Positions 61,126-64,000 of a stretch of 64,000 nt of DNA are shown one piece after another. Under the pieces are notes generated by a model. The model searched no databases, was not told the origin of the DNA, and saw nothing but the letters and a program-made list of their open reading frames with translations. The stretch is from assembly GCA_036505635.1 (NCBI GenBank), contig DASXTC010000003.1, positions 1 to 64,000 on the forward strand, read 5' to 3'. How positions within the stretch are numbered: the stretch's first letter is position 1; each line of letters begins with the position of its first letter. A program made the position numbers and the translations under genes. The stretch is from DASXTC01 sp036505635 (GTDB lineage: Bacteria; Acidobacteriota; Polarisedimenticolia; JACPZX01; DASXTC01).

Positions 61126-62871
61126 CTAATCGAGCGCAATCCTCTTGACCAGAAACGAGACCAGCCGGGGGTCCCTCGTCTGAGGATTCAGATACGTCGC
61201 CTGGAACGGTTGGTCAACCGACAAATCCACCTCGACCGTCTCGCCCGCCGGCAGGGAGTCCGGGAGCTCCAGCTCCGCACTCACCAGACCGCCGGGCCCG
61301 GCCGCCGCCGGCAGCCGATCCAGGGGGACATCCAGGACCTGCACGCGGCACCGCCCCGGCGGCGCCCCGAGGCAGACATGCAGTGTCGCGGGGGTGTGAC
61401 CCAGGGCTGCGGCCGACTCGGGGAGAACGACTTCGATCAGCAGTCTGACGGCGCCGGGAGGGCGTTTCAGGAGGACCCCGCCCACGGCCGACATCCACCG
61501 GCCCTTCGGCCCGTTCTGGAAGGGCCCCGTCGCGGCATCCCAGAAGCCATAGAGGGTCTGGTCGGGCTGAACCTGGGGCGCAGGGAGAGCCAGATCCACA
61601 ACTGGAGAAAAGAGACGGGCCTTCCCGGCCCATGAGGCCCTCTCCTGCATGACGAGATCATCCTGCCGGCGGCTCCACTCGCTGAGACGGTCTCGCAGGT
61701 CCTCGCGCGCGGCGATGACATCGTGGGGCCCGGGCGATCCCGCGGCACCGGGGGCCGGGCCGCCTGGGACCATTCCGGTCCGGCGAAGGAACTCCGCCAC
61801 CAGCTCGGCCGCCAGCCTGTTGGCTCTCGCGTTGGGGTGGGGGTCCCATCCGAGCGAGTACTCGCGGGCGTAGAACTGGCGGTCGAGCCAGACAGGCGTG
61901 AGGTCGAGGTAGGGGATCCCCTCCTCGCGCAGGATCTCTCCCAGCCTCTGCAGCGGCCTCCCCTCCCACCATAATCCTCCCTGGATCACGACCACGAGCC
62001 GGGCCCCGGCCCCTTCCACGGTGCGGCGCAGCCGGCGATAACCCTCCCGCAGAGGGGACCAGATCGTCTCCTCGGCCTGGCACGCTGGGGAGTCGATGAG
62101 CGGCTCTCGAATCTCCCCGGCGCTCAGGTTCCAGGAATGGGTCCTCAGGCGCAGATAGACGAACAGGTAGAGGCGGCTCATCGAGGCGAACCGGGCGCGC
62201 AGACCGGCGGCGTCCTCGCGCGGCAGCAGGTTCAGCCGGTCCGGATCGAAGGTCCCGGGCAGCATCAGGTCGGCGAGCTTGGTGGACCAGGCATCGCGCG
62301 GGGGGGGCGTGAACCTCGTGCTCAGAATCTCCGGGACACCGCCCCCACGGCCGAGCCCCCAATTCTCGATGTCGTTGTGCACGAAGCACGAGACGACGAC
62401 GTCAGGCTGATACTTCAGACCCACGTCGCGCAGCAGAGAGATCTCCTGTGTGAGGTTGTAGCCGAAGACTCCCGCGTTGATCACCTCGGCTGGCGCCAGG
62501 AGCTCGGAGAGCCGGCCGGGGAGGGTCGCCTCGGGTGGGAGCCCGACCCCGAAGACCATCGAGTCGCCCAGCACGAGGAGTCTCGCCCTGCCCGGCGGAC
62601 GGGGGATCGGATAGTCGCGGTCCCTCAGACCCATGGAGTTCAGGTGGATCTCGGTGCCGTTGTAGTGGCCGCTGGCGCCGGCGGCGAGCCTGTAGATGAC
62701 GTCGGGTTCGGGGACCGTCTCGAGAGGAAGGGAGTCGGGTTGCGCGGGGCCCGCGGGGGCGTCATCCCACGACAGCCGAACGGCTCCCTCGCCCAGGAGG
62801 AAAGCCAGGGCCGTGCCCAGGACCATCGCAGCCAGATTAGCAGTGAGCTTGCCCGCCGGCCGGCCTTTCAT
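61126..62871 (-). CDS. Membrane-anchored SGNH-hydrolase-like protein
   Basis: A 581-residue protein with an N-terminal hydrophobic anchor (about 11-30). The SGNH-like domain has the nucleophile block LVLGDSMVFGVGL, NAGVFGYNLTQE, VHNDIENWG, and a D-x-H block in WDPHPNARANRLAAE. The C-terminal 200 residues form a separate beta-rich domain. It resembles AlgX/DltD-like or glycan O-acetyl-modifying proteins, but the substrate is unknown. It is in a minus-strand set with the TlpA-like gene upstream (9-bp gap). Confidence 0.8.
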   Translation of the reverse strand: MKGRPAGKLTANLAAMVLGTALAFLLGEGAVRLSWDDAPAGPAQPDSLPLETVPEPDVIYRLAAGASGHYNGTEIHLNSMGLRDRDYPIPRPPGRARLLVLGDSMVFGVGLPPEATLPGRLSELLAPAEVINAGVFGYNLTQEISLLRDVGLKYQPDVVVSCFVHNDIENWGLGRGGGVPEILSTRFTPPPRDAWSTKLADLMLPGTFDPDRLNLLPREDAAGLRARFASMSRLYLFVYLRLRTHSWNLSAGEIREPLIDSPACQAEETIWSPLREGYRRLRRTVEGAGARLVVVIQGGLWWEGRPLQRLGEILREEGIPYLDLTPVWLDRQFYAREYSLGWDPHPNARANRLAAELVAEFLRRTGMVPGGPAPGAAGSPGPHDVIAAREDLRDRLSEWSRRQDDLVMQERASWAGKARLFSPVVDLALPAPQVQPDQTLYGFWDAATGPFQNGPKGRWMSAVGGVLLKRPPGAVRLLIEVVLPESAAALGHTPATLHVCLGAPPGRCRVQVLDVPLDRLPAAAGPGGLVSAELELPDSLPAGETVEVDLSVDQPFQATYLNPQTRDPRLVSFLVKRIALD

Positions 62872-62880
62872 CTCGGCGGA

Positions 62881-63447
62881 TCAGTGCCGTGCCGGAGGGC
62901 TGGCTGGCTTCTCGGCTTCGAGCATGCGGGTGAGCAGCTTCTCGATCTCACGTTCCTGGCCGGGGAAGTACCCGGGATATCTCCTGATCACGGTGCCGTC
63001 ACGGTCCAGGATGATCGTGGTCGGCAGCGAGAACCCCTCCTGCTCGTCGAAGTCCATCACGCGGGCCACCTCCCTGTAGGTTCCGCCGTTCATGAGGCCC
63101 ACCGGATAGCCGATCTCGTATTTCTTGACGAAACGCTCCACGGTCTGGTGACCGGGGCCAGCGCCGGCGCCCTCGTCGGCGTTGAGACCGACCACCGCGA
63201 CCCCCTTGTCCTTGAACGTCTCCTGAAGCCTCACGAGATGCGGGATCACGAGGCGGCATGGGCCGCACCAGGTCGCCCAGATGTCGACCACGACAATCTT
63301 GCCCTTGAAGTCTTCGCTGCTGATGGTCCCCCCCGAAAGAGAGGCGACCTTGAAGGTGAAGGTCATGGCCGCGCGGGCCGGGGAGGTGACCGTCGCCGCG
63401 ATCGAAAGACACGCCATCGCGGCCGCCAGGCCGGCCCGCCGCCTCAC
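62881..63447 (-). CDS. TlpA/ResA-like thiol-disulfide oxidoreductase
   Basis: A 188-residue exported thioredoxin-fold protein. It has a signal peptide (about 1-26), the active-site WATWCGPCRLVIPHL with CGPC, and the TlpA-type insert before the cis-Pro loop (SLPTTIILDRDG). It probably reduces periplasmic disulfides, for example in cytochrome c maturation or Fe-S/Cu handling. The start is a GTG with AGGAG 9 nt upstream, 3 bp after the stop of the parvulin gene, so the two are cotranscribed. Confidence 0.9.
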   Translation of the reverse strand: MRRRAGLAAAMACLSIAATVTSPARAAMTFTFKVASLSGGTISSEDFKGKIVVVDIWATWCGPCRLVIPHLVRLQETFKDKGVAVVGLNADEGAGAGPGHQTVERFVKKYEIGYPVGLMNGGTYREVARVMDFDEQEGFSLPTTIILDRDGTVIRRYPGYFPGQEREIEKLLTRMLEAEKPASPPARH

Positions 63448-63450
63448 GCG

Positions 63451-64000
63451 TCAGTGCTCCTTCGGGCAGTAGCTCACGAGCTTCTTGCAGAGTCCTTTGT
63501 CGACGATCTCGACCTTCGCCTGGGAGGCGAGCGTCACGGCCTCGCCGCGGGGGTCCTGGGAGGGGAACCGGATCAGGATGTGGCGCCCCGCGACCCTCTT
63601 GTTCTTGCCCTCGCTGGGGGGAAATACCTTGTCGACCTTGATGATGTGGTAACCGAATATGGTGAGGACAGGCTCGCTGATCTCACCGGCCTTCAGGGAG
63701 AGCATGACCCTGTTGAAGGGAAAGACCATGTCCTTGAGCTCTTTAATGCCGAGGTCCCCGCCGTTGGACGCCGTCGATTCCTGCGAATACTGCTTGGCCA
63801 GCTCCGCGAAGTCCTCGCCCGCCTTGGCCTTCTGGTAGATGGCGTCGATGGTCTCCTTCATCTGAGGCAGAGCGTCCTTGTACTTCTGGGCCATCGCCCG
63901 GATCTTGACGACCTCCTCAGTGAAGAAGTAGTCGTCATAGGGCTTGCCCTGCATCTTCTCCTTGAAACCCGGCTCCTCCTTGAGGGTGGGGCCGTGCCAC
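63451..64000 (-). CDS. PpiC-type peptidyl-prolyl isomerase (parvulin), partial at the right edge
   Basis: The C-terminal 182 codons are visible; the frame stays open to the window end (WHGPTLKEE before the first internal Met), so the N terminus is missing. The parvulin domain shows AKAGEDFAELAKQYSQE, ASNGGDLG, LKAGEISEPV and GYHIIKVDK. A further 45 residues with two cysteines follow. It is probably a periplasmic or lipoprotein folding catalyst like PrsA/SurA. It is upstream of the TlpA-like gene in the same operon. Confidence 0.9.
   Translation of the reverse strand, partial: WHGPTLKEEPGFKEKMQGKPYDDYFFTEEVVKIRAMAQKYKDALPQMKETIDAIYQKAKAGEDFAELAKQYSQESTASNGGDLGIKELKDMVFPFNRVMLSLKAGEISEPVLTIFGYHIIKVDKVFPPSEGKNKRVAGRHILIRFPSQDPRGEAVTLASQAKVEIVDKGLCKKLVSYCPKEH

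Overview
The window is GC-rich bacterial DNA, densely packed with genes. The mix of genes suggests an Acidobacteriota-type, Gram-negative bacterium: an ECF sigma factor paired with a Ser/Thr kinase-TPR receptor, several sigma-54 activators, a sortase with an LPXTA-like substrate, DUF6600 and SYLF envelope proteins, an RND pump with a TolC-like channel, and an F0-only ATP synthase cluster. No rRNA or other decisive marker is present, so the phylum is an inference.

Left part (1-16.9 kb, all minus strand). One long energy gene train runs leftward from a promoter near 16.9 kb: nuoA-C-D-H-I-J-K-L-M-N, then atpZ-I-B-E-F, then aroB, a YfhO-like membrane protein and a degenerate metallophosphoesterase. 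Many joints are ATGA, GTGA or TTGA overlaps. nuoB, nuoE, nuoF, nuoG and all F1 genes are missing here. A separate Ser/Thr kinase with its own promoter runs off the left edge.

17-22.5 kb. A lytic transglycosylase and a DUF192 protein (minus strand), then a HEAT-repeat protein, the glycolytic pair pgk-tpiA, secG and tRNA-Leu(GAG) (plus strand).

22.6-31.2 kb. A probable decayed genomic island. A 29-bp exact copy of the tRNA-Leu 3' end lies at both borders. An integrase remnant abuts the tRNA. Inside are 5' remnants of an FAD oxidoreductase gene and a Na+-symporter gene, a small membrane protein, three secreted proteins, and an ECF sigma factor overlapping a large kinase-TPR receptor.

31.3-39.6 kb. 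An RND efflux operon (NHLP-clan peptide, TolC, adaptor, pump) has an excellent sigma-54 promoter. Beside it lies a GAF-domain sigma-54 activator that is the likely regulator.

39.8-47.6 kb. An Fe-trafficking YggX-like protein; ilvA and mutY, the latter carrying an in-frame 273-bp MITE-like insertion; a divergent LeuA-like synthase; a dihydrouridine synthase; an SGNH hydrolase; a DoxX-like protein; and a secreted protein of unknown role.

48-52.8 kb. An NtrC-like response regulator is followed by a sortase substrate, its sortase, a DUF6600 protein and a SYLF protein. Two sigma-54 promoters and related GGACA/TGTCC half-sites suggest one envelope regulon, which ends at a strong terminator.

53-64 kb. 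A TMTC-like TPR membrane protein; a minus-strand set with a GAF/PAS activator lacking GAFTGA, an IscU-like scaffold and a GlcD-like flavoprotein; then an anti-sigma-like zinc-finger protein, an SGNH-like protein, a TlpA-like thioredoxin and a parvulin that runs off the right edge.

A recurrent promoter form, TTGACA-N18-TAnnnT, is visible across the window. At several genes it sits so close to the ATG that the message should be leaderless.
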